Origin: Novosphingobium sp. | GTDB taxonomy: Bacteria > Pseudomonadota > Alphaproteobacteria > Sphingomonadales > Sphingomonadaceae | Assembly: GCF_020852455.1 (NCBI RefSeq) | Contig: NZ_JADZAT010000024.1 | Location: 1 to 64,000 of the forward strand | Reading direction: 5' to 3' | DNA: 64,000 bases | Shown here: piece after piece, positions 45,271 to 53,800 of the stretch | Numbering within the stretch: the first letter of the stretch is position 1 | Layout of the letters: each line of letters begins with the position of its first letter | The notes under the pieces: generated by a model | The model's input: only the letters and a program-made list of their open reading frames with translations | Database searches by the model: none | What the model was told of the DNA's origin: nothing | Made by a program: the position numbers and the translations under genes

Positions 45271-45906
45271 GTGGAACAAGACAGCCTGAACGAACAGGCC
45301 CGCCGCCTGTTCGCGGGCCGGGTCGATTTCCTGCTGAGCGCCCCGGCGCTCAAGTTCCTGCCCGATCCCGGCGCGCCGGAGATCGCCTTTGCCGGGCGCT
45401 CCAACGTCGGCAAGAGCAGCCTGCTCAACGCGGTAACCGGGCGCAAGGCGATCGCGCGCGCATCGGTTACCCCGGGCCGGACGCAGGAACTGAACTTCTT
45501 CGAAGTGGGCACGCCCACCCGGCTGCGGCTGGTTGACATGCCCGGCTATGGTTTTGCCAAGGCCCCGCTCAAGGTGGTCGAGAACTGGAAGCGGCTGGTC
45601 CGCGATTATCTGCGCGGGCGGGTCGAGCTGAAGCGCACCCTGGTGCTGATCGACAGCCGCCACGGGGTGAAGGACGTCGACCGCGAGATGATGAAGATGC
45701 TCGACGAGGCGGCGGTCGGTTATCGGCTGGTGCTGACCAAGGCCGACAAGATCAAGGCCAGTGAACTGAAAGCGGTCCTGCTCGCCACCCAGGCCGAAGC
45801 GCGCAAGCATTCGGCCGCCTTTCCGATGGTACACGTCACCTCATCCGAAAAGGGCATGGGGATCGCGGAACTGCGCACTGCTGTAGTCGAAGACGCGGCA
45901 ATATGA
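45271..45906 (+). CDS. engB: Ribosome-biogenesis GTP-binding protein EngB (YihA/YsxC), 3' end possibly replaced
   Basis: GTPase for large ribosomal subunit assembly, 211 residues from GTG 45271 (an ATG at 45238 overlapping yidC is an alternative). G1 GRSNVGKS (42-49), VTPGRTQ, G3 DMPG (89-92), G4 TKAD (156-159), G5-like VTSSEKGMG. Residues 158-211 match a second copy of this gene's 3' end at 48465-48629, at 44 of 54 residues. An AT-rich island starts just after the stop, so the last part of the present gene may have come in with the island. Confidence 0.95.
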   Translation: MEQDSLNEQARRLFAGRVDFLLSAPALKFLPDPGAPEIAFAGRSNVGKSSLLNAVTGRKAIARASVTPGRTQELNFFEVGTPTRLRLVDMPGYGFAKAPLKVVENWKRLVRDYLRGRVELKRTLVLIDSRHGVKDVDREMMKMLDEAAVGYRLVLTKADKIKASELKAVLLATQAEARKHSAAFPMVHVTSSEKGMGIAELRTAVVEDAAI

Positions 45907-46091
45907 GTTCAATGACTCAATTCATCGCTGTCTTCCCCTGGGGGACCGCAATCAATTGGTTGTTGGAGCTCTTGAATTGATCCCAAAATCTCGATGTTGC
46001 AAGCGATGCTCCAGTCACGCAGCCAATGTCCAAACGATATTCTTAATTTTTAAACTCAGATCGTTGACTCCAAGATCGAATTATGCCCAAA

Positions 46092-46122
46092 TTGCAACGC
46101 CGAGCTAGATTCGGTCTATAAT
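46092..46122 (+). promoter_or_regulatory. Candidate promoter of the island genes
   Basis: TTGCAA (46092-46097) and a consensus TATAAT (46117-46122), 19 bases apart, slightly wide. A start near 46129 would leave a leader of about 240 bases, with the perfect hairpin, before the first large island gene. Confidence 0.45.
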
Positions 46123-46137
46123 ATTGGGGATGTCAAC

Positions 46138-46275
46138 ATGACTTCTATTGATATCAATGAAATTCCGCACCTCGATACCAATGTTATTTGCAGCGATCCC
46201 GGAATTGCCGAAGATTCGGTTGCTCATCCGGCGCTTATATCTCTGATGCTTCTGTTCTCGATTGTAATTCGTTGA
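46138..46275 (+). CDS. Possible 45-residue peptide upstream of the island gene pair
   Basis: 45 codons from ATG to TGA: MTSIDINEIPHLDTNVICSD, then PGIAEDSVAHPALISLMLLF and SIVIR. Polar N-terminal half, hydrophobic C-terminal half. GGGG lies 9-12 bases before the ATG, but if the TATAAT at 46117 is the promoter this sequence would barely be transcribed. The ORF ends 5 bases before a strong hairpin and is followed by the two unknown island genes, the order seen in many precursor-peptide clusters. In AT-rich DNA an ORF of this length can easily arise by chance. Confidence 0.3.
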   Translation: MTSIDINEIPHLDTNVICSDPGIAEDSVAHPALISLMLLFSIVIR

Positions 46276-46279
46276 TCGG

Positions 46280-46315
46280 AATTGCGCGATTCTTAATAAA
46301 TTGAATCGCGCAATT
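46280..46315 (+). terminator. Perfect 13-bp hairpin between the small ORF and the gene pair
   Basis: AATTGCGCGATTC (46280-46292) and GAATCGCGCAATT (46303-46315) are exact inverted repeats around TTAATAAATT. The loop is all A/T and a weak TTTCATT follows. It could terminate, attenuate or protect the transcript, or be an operator. It lies 56 bases before the first large island gene. Confidence 0.6.
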
Positions 46316-46370
46316 TCATTGTGCGATAGATGCTGTGCGAAATATAGGCAGTTAGCAAACAGGCTTGGAT

Positions 46371-47315
46371 ATGAAGCGGCCCCCACTTCTTGAATGCTAC
46401 CGATCGTATCAGGCTATCCAAGAGAGCCTTTTGCGACAACACCCTCTTATTTGCGAATTGTCAGATAAAGTTGAAGACCTGGTACAATCTAATCGTATAT
46501 CTGAAGCGGAATCCAATATTAAAATATTTCTTGATGGCGATTTGCGTTGGATTTTGATGCATATTGAATACTATGTTCATAGCGCAAGATATATTCCTGA
46601 CGCATTCATGCCATTCCCGCATGATACATATAGCCCTTCTTCGCCATTCTCGATGATCAGAATTTTCGATGGAGAAAATCTTTCGATACAAGTTTCATCC
46701 GTTTCTCCAATTGACTTTGTCAGTCGGATGGCGGGGAAAACTGTACAGTTTTCGGGCCAGAAGGAATTCTATAGGCTGCTATCTGGACGACCAATGACCT
46801 TCCGCCAGTGGCAATGTGATCGAATCTGCGAAGAATCGGACTTTATGGGCTCCGCCTGTCGGTTCGCGGAGCCCGCCGAACTCGTGCTAGGAGAAACGCT
46901 CGAAATTGACGGTGCCTGCCAAGCGATATCGATCGACAAGATAACGAGCCCTTGCGTATATGTTCAGATTTCAATTCCATCGCTTTCAGCAAGTGTCTCA
47001 GTCGATTTCGATGCCGAATCTCTTGCTTACCGCGAGCTCCACCCCCGCAATGGGAAAGCTGCGCGATCAATGTTTCTCCTTTCTACGCTCAGAAACATTG
47101 GAACGCCGGACAGAGCCGAAGTTATCAAGAAGCTGGCGCTGACAGGACCGTTCTACCAGCGCTGGTATGCGGTGCGCGAATTGCTGGCGATCGACCCGGC
47201 TGCAGGCGCAGAAATCGCCAAAAAAATGGTCGATGACGATGTAAACCCCTCCGTCAGACGCGCGGCAAGGGCAACGCTCGATTTTCTGGCAAGCAAGGCC
47301 AAGGAGGAGGCTTAA
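46371..47315 (+). CDS. Island protein 1: cupin-like domain without metal histidines, C-terminal HEAT-like repeat
   Basis: 314 residues, no family recognised. ATG 46371 (a TTG at 46365 is possible). Helical N-terminus (1-65); PDAFMPFPHD (77-86); a middle of beta-rich sequence ending LEIDGACQAISID and SIPSLSASVSVDFD (201-214); then a C-terminal HEAT-like pair of helices (about 245-308, FYQRWYAVRELLAIDP and DDDVNPSVRRAARATLDFLA). It has the same layout as the next protein, including PDAF..HD, but lacks the second and third histidines. AT-rich codon use, unlike flanking genes. Stop codon directly abuts the next start. Confidence 0.8.
   Translation: MKRPPLLECYRSYQAIQESLLRQHPLICELSDKVEDLVQSNRISEAESNIKIFLDGDLRWILMHIEYYVHSARYIPDAFMPFPHDTYSPSSPFSMIRIFDGENLSIQVSSVSPIDFVSRMAGKTVQFSGQKEFYRLLSGRPMTFRQWQCDRICEESDFMGSACRFAEPAELVLGETLEIDGACQAISIDKITSPCVYVQISIPSLSASVSVDFDAESLAYRELHPRNGKAARSMFLLSTLRNIGTPDRAEVIKKLALTGPFYQRWYAVRELLAIDPAAGAEIAKKMVDDDVNPSVRRAARATLDFLASKAKEEA
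47303..47309 (+). promoter_or_regulatory. Strong ribosome binding site of island gene 2
   Basis: AAGGAGG, a full consensus Shine-Dalgarno inside the last codons of island gene 1, 6 bases before GTG 47316. It decides the GTG start and shows the gene pair is translated together. Confidence 0.8.
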
Positions 47316-48215
47316 GTGGCTCTGCAAATTGATTGCGACGAAGATGGCAGCATCGGTCTCGACGAGTTCTGCGAACTCTATATCGACGGGAAGTTCAATG
47401 CTGCTGAACAGGAGTCCTTGGTAGAGGCAGCTCCGCTGCTTAAGAAGCTCGCAAACGATAGAAACTTCTTCGGCCGGTTTGTTATCGATTCCCTGACCAA
47501 CAACCTTTCCGATCAAAGCGACAATAGATATGGTGTAGGCTCTCTGATACTACGGAATCTTGGGAGAAACTCATTCCTCAGAGTAAATTGCTGGTCTTCT
47601 CACCAGGATTTCGAATATATAAAAAAGCCTGACGCGTTCATCTATGAGATGGCGCATGATCACAATTTTAATTTTCTTACGATAGGATATTTTGGCCCAG
47701 GATATCTGAGTAAGTATTATGAATACGATTACAGTGATCTAGACGGATACATCGGAGAAAGCGCAGGATTGAAATTTATAAAAGAAAGAAATTTGAAAGA
47801 AGGTGACATACTTCTCTATCGAGCACTGCAAGATGTTCATGAGCAGTTTCCTCCGGAATCAATGTCAGTTTCTATCAACATAATGGACGCAAATCCGGCA
47901 TTTCAGTATATTTATCAGTATTATTTTGACACGGATAAAAACGTAATAAGTCACGTTATGTCGGCAAAATCCTCTCCCAGCATATTTGAAATTGCGGGGG
48001 CTTTGAACGACGCCGATGTGGACGACACTTTGGCACATATCTCAGCCAACAGCGATTGCGACATGACTCGTTATCGAGCCTGCAAGGCTTTGGTTAAGTC
48101 ATCGAACTCCGAAGCTGAGGCAGAGCAACGCGCCAAACTTGGACTTGATTCGAACAGGCGAATGGTGCGGGAAATGACACGCAGATATGTTTCGTCGGTG
48201 CTTCAAGCCTCCTGA
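47316..48215 (+). CDS. Island protein 2: three-histidine cupin-like protein with C-terminal HEAT-like repeat
   Basis: 299 residues, no family recognised. Acidic helical N-terminus (1-60); PDAFIYEMAHDHNFNF (105-120) with H114 and H116; a glycine/tyrosine-rich beta stretch; LKEGDILLYRALQDVHEQFP (160-179) with H175; ESMSVSINIM; then HEAT-like helices (about 232-296). Spacing and order H-x-H...G-D...H...S-x-S resemble the cupin fold of cysteine dioxygenase-type enzymes, which bind iron with three histidines. Enzyme activity is inference. AT-rich: 47881-47940 has 19 G/C in 60. Diverged paralogue of island protein 1. Confidence 0.8.
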   Translation: MALQIDCDEDGSIGLDEFCELYIDGKFNAAEQESLVEAAPLLKKLANDRNFFGRFVIDSLTNNLSDQSDNRYGVGSLILRNLGRNSFLRVNCWSSHQDFEYIKKPDAFIYEMAHDHNFNFLTIGYFGPGYLSKYYEYDYSDLDGYIGESAGLKFIKERNLKEGDILLYRALQDVHEQFPPESMSVSINIMDANPAFQYIYQYYFDTDKNVISHVMSAKSSPSIFEIAGALNDADVDDTLAHISANSDCDMTRYRACKALVKSSNSEAEAEQRAKLGLDSNRRMVREMTRRYVSSVLQAS

Positions 48216-48464
48216 AGCCAGATTCGCCGTGTTGGAATTGGCTCACATTTAGCGGCGGCTTCGGAACTCAGCCTTGGGTTTAGGTCGGGGAAACTGGCCC
48301 ATATTTAGCGTACGCGAAGCTTGTTTGCGCTCGCCTTGCCAACCGCCAGTTTGGAAGATGCTCTGAGCTCGAACTCCAGCGCTTTGCCTCCGCGCTGCCG
48401 AATCTCGCTCCGATGATCCGCGCCAGGAGAGTTGTGATCGCGTACTGGTCGTCTTCGCCCAGCG
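48216..48464. other. Right flank of the island, possible mobile-element remnant
   Basis: 249 bases without a gene. Two similar segments, GGAATTGGCTCACATTTAGC (from 48235) and GGAAACTGGCCCATATTTAG (from 48290), form an imperfect direct repeat. Composition becomes GC-rich again around 48330. Could be scar sequence of an older insertion; no transposase remnant was recognised. Confidence 0.4.
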
Positions 48465-48629
48465 GCCGACAAGATCACGGCCAGCGAGCTGGAAGCGGTC
48501 TTGCTCACCACCCAGGCCGAGGCGCGCAAGCACCCCGCCGCCTATCCGGTGGTCCACGTGACCAGCAGCGAAAAGGGCATGGGGATCGAAGAGCTGCGCG
48601 CTGCCGTGCTGGAAGACGCGTCGATTTAG
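48465..48629 (+). pseudogene. engB: Orphan 3' fragment of engB
   Basis: 54 codons in frame to a TAG stop: ADKITASELEAVLLTTQAEA onward, matching residues 158-211 of the intact EngB 3 kb upstream at 44 of 54 positions, including VHVTSSEKGMG. The match begins exactly at the G4 motif TKAD and ends at the stop. It has no start codon or GTPase domain. Two diverged copies of a gene's 3' end flanking an AT-rich island are what is left when an element integrates in that gene and brings its own 3' end. Confidence 0.88.
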
Positions 48630-48894
48630 GGTCAGGACCTATTAACCGCGCCTTCGAGGTTTGAGTCAAAATGGCTCAGTGCAAGGAAGGAAGGCGCTGG
48701 AATATGTCGATATTTCAAGACTTCCTGACGCGGCAATGGGCCATTTTGGCCAAATCCCTTCGGGACACCGGAATGGCTTCCATCTCGAAAGGAAATTCCC
48801 TTGGAAAGGCAACCAGCCTTCCCTGCGTGAATTTCCCTCCGATATGTTCGCCATTCCGGTGCCTCGAAGGCGCGGTTAATAGGTCCTGACCCTA
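48627..48894. mobile_element. 268-bp MITE-like element with perfect 33-bp terminal inverted repeats
   Basis: Bases 48627-48659 and 48862-48894 are exact inverted repeats, outer tip TAGGGTCAGGACC. No transposase-length ORF inside. An inner inverted repeat ACCGGAATGG (48769-48778) and CCATTCCGGT (48851-48860) adds further fold-back. The left tip gives the TAG stop of the engB fragment, and the right tip gives, on the minus strand, the TAG stop of the phosphodiesterase gene. No target-site duplication is evident. Confidence 0.8.
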
Positions 48895-50229
48895 GAACTT
48901 CAGGCCCGGAACCTCCGCGCCGCCCAGCTTGCCGCCCATGATCCGCGCCAGCGTGGGTGCGATCGCACGCTGATCAATCTCGCCCAGGTTGCGACCCCTG
49001 GGAATGCCCGGCCCCATGATGAAGAAGCTGGCGCGCATTTCGGGCGCATCGGGGAACCAGCCGTGGGTGCCCTTGTTCGCGGTTGCGGCGTAGGGCCCCT
49101 TGGCCAGATTGGCAAAAGTTCCGGCGCTGGTGCCGATCCGGAAATCGACCATGAAGGCCGCCTGCGGATTGCCGCCCAAGGTCTTGATTGCGGCCTGATC
49201 GGCGATGCTGGCGATCCCGCTGGCCGGATCGGCCTGGAGCGCGGCCAGCACCGCAGCCGTCCTTGCCCGGGCTGCGCTGTCGGCCGGATCGGCCAGCACC
49301 ACCGCTGCGCTGCCCCCGCTGGGCCAGGGCATCGCCTGCCAGCTTTGCACCTTGCCGTCCGGCCCCAGGGTGATCAGGCCCTGGTCGATAAAGGCGCGGA
49401 ACAGGTTTACCTCGGTGCCGACCGGGGCAAAGCCATGGTCGCTGACCAGCGCGATCGCCGTATCGGGATGCGCCTGCTGCTGGGCCGCGATCACCTGGGC
49501 GACGGCGCTGTCGATCCGTTCCAGCACCGCGCGAGCGCTGGCGGTATCGGGGCCATCCTCGTGCTGGGTATGGTCAAGCGCGGTGAAATAGACCGTGATG
49601 AAACCCGGCTTGTGGCGGCGGATCAGCGCGGCGGCAAAGCGCCCCCGGTTCTCATCGCCATCGATGTCCTCGATGATCCCCTGCGCATAGGGTTCGCCGC
49701 GCGCCTGCTCCAGATCGCGCAGCAGCCCCGGAGTGGCCAGCAGGGCCAGCAGCTTGGCATCGTCAGCGTGGCCGGTGCGCCAGTATTGCGGCAGGTTCCA
49801 GTCGATCGCCCGCGCCCCGACGCTGACCGGCCAGTGGACATTGCCAACCGATAGCCCGGCCTGCCGGGCCGCATCCCACAGGGTCGGCACCTTGATATCC
49901 TGCGCGTACCAGAACCAGCCCGCAGCATTGATCTGCCGGGGATCAAAGGTCTGGTTGGCGATGATCCCGTGCCGCGCCGGACTGGCCCCGGTCAGCAGCG
50001 TGGTATGGCTGGGATAGGTCACGCTGGGCAGCACCCCGCGCACGCCGCTGGCATAGCTGCCTTCCGCCAGAAACCGACGCAGCGTTGGCACCTTCAACCC
50101 GCGCTTGTCGGCCTCGATCACATCGCCCGGGCGCAGCCCGTCGATCGAGATCAGCAGCAGCGGACGGGCAGCGACCGGTTGAGCCCAGGCCAGCACGGCC
50201 AGCACGGCAATCAGCAGGCGGCGCAGCAT
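48892..50229 (-). CDS. Alkaline-phosphatase-superfamily ectonucleotide phosphodiesterase
   Basis: 445 residues, signal peptide MLRRLLIAVLAVLAWAQPVA to ARP. Metal and nucleophile site: LLISIDGLRPGD (Asp) and LPSVTYPSHTTLLTG with the catalytic Thr, then TVYFTALDHTQHEDG with Asp and two His, VSDHGFAPVG, and KGTHGWFPD. This is the ectonucleotide pyrophosphatase/phosphodiesterase pattern with bimetal zinc site complete. Start ATG 50229 after GGGAG. Its TAG stop lies inside the terminal repeat of the MITE-like element, so its original C-terminus may have been slightly different. Confidence 0.88.
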   Translation of the reverse strand: MLRRLLIAVLAVLAWAQPVAARPLLLISIDGLRPGDVIEADKRGLKVPTLRRFLAEGSYASGVRGVLPSVTYPSHTTLLTGASPARHGIIANQTFDPRQINAAGWFWYAQDIKVPTLWDAARQAGLSVGNVHWPVSVGARAIDWNLPQYWRTGHADDAKLLALLATPGLLRDLEQARGEPYAQGIIEDIDGDENRGRFAAALIRRHKPGFITVYFTALDHTQHEDGPDTASARAVLERIDSAVAQVIAAQQQAHPDTAIALVSDHGFAPVGTEVNLFRAFIDQGLITLGPDGKVQSWQAMPWPSGGSAAVVLADPADSAARARTAAVLAALQADPASGIASIADQAAIKTLGGNPQAAFMVDFRIGTSAGTFANLAKGPYAATANKGTHGWFPDAPEMRASFFIMGPGIPRGRNLGEIDQRAIAPTLARIMGGKLGGAEVPGLKF

Positions 50230-50239
50230 CGGCAGCTCC

Positions 50240-50659
50240 CTATTTCGCGAACAGTTGCCCCAGATCGGCAAAGGCTTTCATTTCAATGGCATTGCCGCTG
50301 GGATCGCGGAAGAACATGGTCGCCTGTTCGCCGACCTGCCCCTTGAAGCGGACATAGGGTTCGATCTCGAACTTCGTCCCCGCCGCCTTGAGCCGCTCGG
50401 CCAGGTCCTCCCAGTCCTGCAGTTCAAGCACGATCCCGAAGTGCGGCACTGGCACGCCGTGGCCGTCTACATGGTTGTTCCCGGCATCGTCCGCCGCCTG
50501 CCCGGTGCAATGGGCGACGATCTGGTGGCCATAGAAATCGAAATCGATCCATTGCTCGCTGCTGCGCCCTTCAGGGCAGCCCATCACCCCGCCCCAGAAG
50601 GCGCGGGCCTCCTCAAGATCGCGGACGGGAAAGGCGAGATGGAAGGGACGCAGGCTCAT
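50240..50659 (-). CDS. VOC (glyoxalase-fold) family protein
   Basis: 139 residues: [20 protein letters not shown] start with His at residue 7, [36 protein letters not shown] and [15 protein letters not shown], giving the H...H...E metal positions of the vicinal-oxygen-chelate fold. Could be a dioxygenase-like or glyoxalase-like enzyme; annotated relatives are often of unknown substrate. 10 bases upstream of the phosphodiesterase start on the same strand, so likely cotranscribed. Confidence 0.85.
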   Translation of the reverse strand: MSLRPFHLAFPVRDLEEARAFWGGVMGCPEGRSSEQWIDFDFYGHQIVAHCTGQAADDAGNNHVDGHGVPVPHFGIVLELQDWEDLAERLKAAGTKFEIEPYVRFKGQVGEQATMFFRDPSGNAIEMKAFADLGQLFAK

Positions 50660-50730
50660 CGCTGGACTGACTGCCCGCCGCCGCCGCTCGCGTCAATGCG
50701 CAAGACTTGCGCGGGGCCCTGCACGCGAAA

Positions 50731-50758
50731 AGGGCCGGAGGATTCATCCTCCGGCCCT
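50731..50758 (-). terminator. Terminator of the autotransporter gene
   Basis: AGGGCCGGAGGAT (50731-50743) and ATCCTCCGGCCCT (50746-50758) form a perfect 13-bp stem with a 2-base loop. On the minus strand CTTTTCG follows. Lies 92 bases beyond the autotransporter stop. Confidence 0.8.
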
Positions 50759-50849
50759 CCCCCCGTTGCAGCTGGCTGGAGAGCAGTCCTGCCAGCCGTG
50801 CGGATAACCTGCCGGGTCGCTCAAGCAGGCTATCAGGTGCGCCAGCCGC

Positions 50850-53800
50850 TCAGAACTTCAGGCTGAGCGCGACGCGGCCCGAATGGTCGCTGCTGCCCGA
50901 ACCGAACTGGCCGCCATAGGACAGCCCCACCCGCAGGTTGCGGCTCAGGCTGAAGTCCACGCCGGCTTCCAGATCGGCAATGTCCCCGGCCACGGGCACT
51001 CCGGCAATCGTGAAGGGCGCACCGCCAGCGAAGTGCAGCGTGGCCAGCGGTTCGTCCGCACCAAAGCCGTGCCGCCAGCCCGCGCCCAGGGTGAGCTTGC
51101 CGTCCTGGCCCAGGCCAACCGCGGCCCGCAGACCCAGCGTGCTGAAAGTGCGGGTTTCGGTGCGCTCGCTGCCGCCCAGTGCTGCCGTGCCGCCGCTTTC
51201 GGCAATCGCGTTGGTGTGATGGCTCACCGCGGCGATCTGGGCATAGGGCTCCAGATCGAGCGAGCCGGCCTTGATGGTATAGCCCAGTTCGGCAAAGCCC
51301 TGCAGCGTGCGGGCGCTGTAGCTGGCGGTCAGGCTTTCGGCAAAGCCGGGGAAGGCAGCTACACGGGCGGTGTGCAGCTTGTGCCAGCTCTGCGCCGCGC
51401 CCAGCCGCAGGTTGAGCTGGCCCAACCGGCCATGGGCGTAGGCGCCGAGATGGACCGAACTGGCGTGCCCTTCCGAAGCGCGGGCAGGCACCGAAAACTC
51501 GCTGCGCGACCAGCCACCCAGCACACCGGCGCGCCAGCCATCGGCCACTTCGCCATCGAAGCCGATCAGGCCGCCATCGAGTGAGCGATCGAGCCGCGCG
51601 GCGTTGCCGTCACTGTCGGTTTGGCCGCTTGAGGTCAGGCCCAGGGCCCAGAGCATCGAGCCCTGCCCATCGCTGTCGCGCATCCGCCCGCCCATGGCCG
51701 AGCGCACGAACCGGCTGTCCTCGATCAGTGCGGTCTTGGCCGAGGCGTGGATCTCGCCCGAAAGCGCATCGAAGGCCTGCGCGGCCTGCGGCCCGGTCAG
51801 CTGGACCAGCGCGCCGATCAGCGGACCGCTTTGCGGCAGGCTGTCGAGCCCGGCGCCCGCCGCCTTCTGGCTCTGCGTCTGGCCCACCGAGGCGAAGGTG
51901 ACCGCGCTGCGCAGCACATCGAGATAGACCGCCTTGGGCGCATAGTTCAGCGCAAAGGTCAGGAACGGCGTGGGCAGCGGATTGAGCAGGCTGAGCCCGC
52001 TGAACGTGCCCGAGACGTTGCCGCCAGAGGTGATGATCGTATAGCGGGTGCCCAGCGCATAGCTGCCGACCGGGTTCATCACCCTGACCGTGCCGCCATT
52101 GATCGTGACATTGCCGGTCGCGGCGATCAGGTCGGCCGCACCCGCCGGGGTGATCTCGACTTCATAGGTCGAAGTGCTGTTGAAGGCGATGGTGCCGACA
52201 TTGAGCGTGCCGATCGAATTGCCCGGCGCAATCGTGCCGTGAACCGAAACCCCGCCGATCGTGCCCGTGCCCATCAGCCGGCCGGCGGTATTGACCGACA
52301 GCAGGTCTCCGAACGAACCCTGGACCACCACAGTACCGCCCTGGACCGAAGCCTGCCCGTGAAAGCCGCTCGAATTGCCGGTCAGCACCGTGGTGCCATT
52401 GATGAAGCTGATGTTGCCTTGCCCGCTGATATTCCCGGCGAAGACATAGTTGCTGCCGGTGTGGTTGAACACGATCCCGCCATCGCCCGCACCGAACTGG
52501 ATCGCCCCGGCGTTGACATGGCCCGCTGCTACCGCGGCCTGATTGAAATCGGCCCCGATGATCAGCGCGCCGGTCGTCCCCGGCTGGCTGGCCAACCGCA
52601 GGGTCCCGCCGACGTTCAGGGTGCCGCCGCTCCGCACGGTCACCGTTCCGTTGCCGAAGGAGCCCACGGTCATGTTGCCCGATACCTGCAGGTACGATCC
52701 GGTGCCGTCGATCGCGATCTGGCCATTGCCGCCCGCACCGGTGCCCACCACCGCGACCGGGGTCGTGACGTTGCCGCCCTGGGCGATGGTCAGGGTGCCC
52801 GCGCCGAAATTGCCGACCAGCAGCGATCCGCTGTTGATCCACTGCGATCCGGTGCCCAGCACCTCGACTTCGCCATGGCTGCCGCCCAGGCTTCCGACGA
52901 TACCGATCGCGCTGTGCACTTCGCTGCCGGTGCGGATCGCGAGCGAGCCGGTGCCCGCATGGCCGATCGTCAAGGCATTGCTGCCATTCCACAGCGACCC
53001 GGCGCCCTCGACTTCGACCGAACCGTCCGAACCGGCGTTGCGCCCGACATAGGCATCCTGACTGCCGACATAGCCGCCCGAACGGACCGCCATGTTGCCG
53101 AACCCGTCCTGCCCGATCGTCAGGTCGCCGACATTGACCCAGCTGGCCCCGCCCCCGCTGACGGTGACGATCCCGGCACCACCGGCATTCGATCCGACAA
53201 CCCCGTTGAAGTTGTTGATATTGCCGCCGGTGTAGATGCTCAGGTAGGCCAGCCCATCAATCCCGACATGGAGATCGTTGGCAATCTGCCAGCTCGACCC
53301 GGCATCCGCGACGGTCACCGTGCCGGTCGATCCGTTGCTGCGTGCAATCAGACCCATCGAGCTGGTCACCGTGCCGCCATTGCTGACCACCAGGCCGCCC
53401 ATTCCCGAATCGGCAACCAGCAGGATACCGCTCAGCGACAGCCTGGAATTGGCGCCCGAAATGACCGCGCTGCCCAGACCACCGGGATTGTAACCAAGGT
53501 CAGCGTTCTGCGCCCACACTTCGCCTCCATCCATAAGTACCAGCTGCCCCTGGCCTTCATAACCAACCGCAAGGTGCCCGGTGGCCCACAGCGATCCGAT
53601 GCCGCGTACATCGACCATCCCGGTCGAGCCGGCCTGCGATCCGATCGTGCCCGAAAGCGAATTGAGCGTGCCGCCATTACGCAAGTTGACCGTGCCATCG
53701 CCAAAGTTGCCGACAATCAGCGCGCCCGAATTGGTCCAGTTCGCTCCGGCCCCGTCTACCCTGACCTCGCCGGTCGATCCGGTACCGTGGCCGACATAAC

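Larger units (their letters stand above)
45907..46370. other. Noncoding leader of the AT-rich island
   Basis: 464 bases, strikingly AT-rich against the rest of the window. Holds a 25-codon frame starting in an ATGA overlap with the engB stop (45903-45980, MSSMTQFIAVFPWGTAINWL...), a TATAAT at 46117-46122, the 45-codon ORF at 46138 and the hairpin at 46280. None is certain to be functional. A 93-codon frame on the minus strand here looks like chance. Confidence 0.6.

Noticed and set aside
42690..45906. oriC inferred from the rpmH-rnpA-yidD-yidC cluster
   Set aside because: dnaA and parAB are absent and no DnaA-box cluster is visible; the gene cluster alone does not prove an origin in alphaproteobacteria.
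46105..46386. 93-codon minus-strand frame over the island leader
   Set aside because: No ribosome site and no family signs, and it runs across the hairpin; the plus strand carries the promoter-like and gene-pair signals.
46371..48215. Known toxin-antitoxin or abortive-infection pair
   Set aside because: The two genes are similar in size and layout (paralogues), without nuclease, kinase, HEPN, NTase or membrane toxin motifs; a defence role remains possible but is not supported by sequence.
48413..48879. Small frames over the engB fragment and the inverted-repeat element
   Set aside because: They cross the fragment in other frames or lie within the element. The meaningful frame is the engB one from 48465 to the TAG at 48629.
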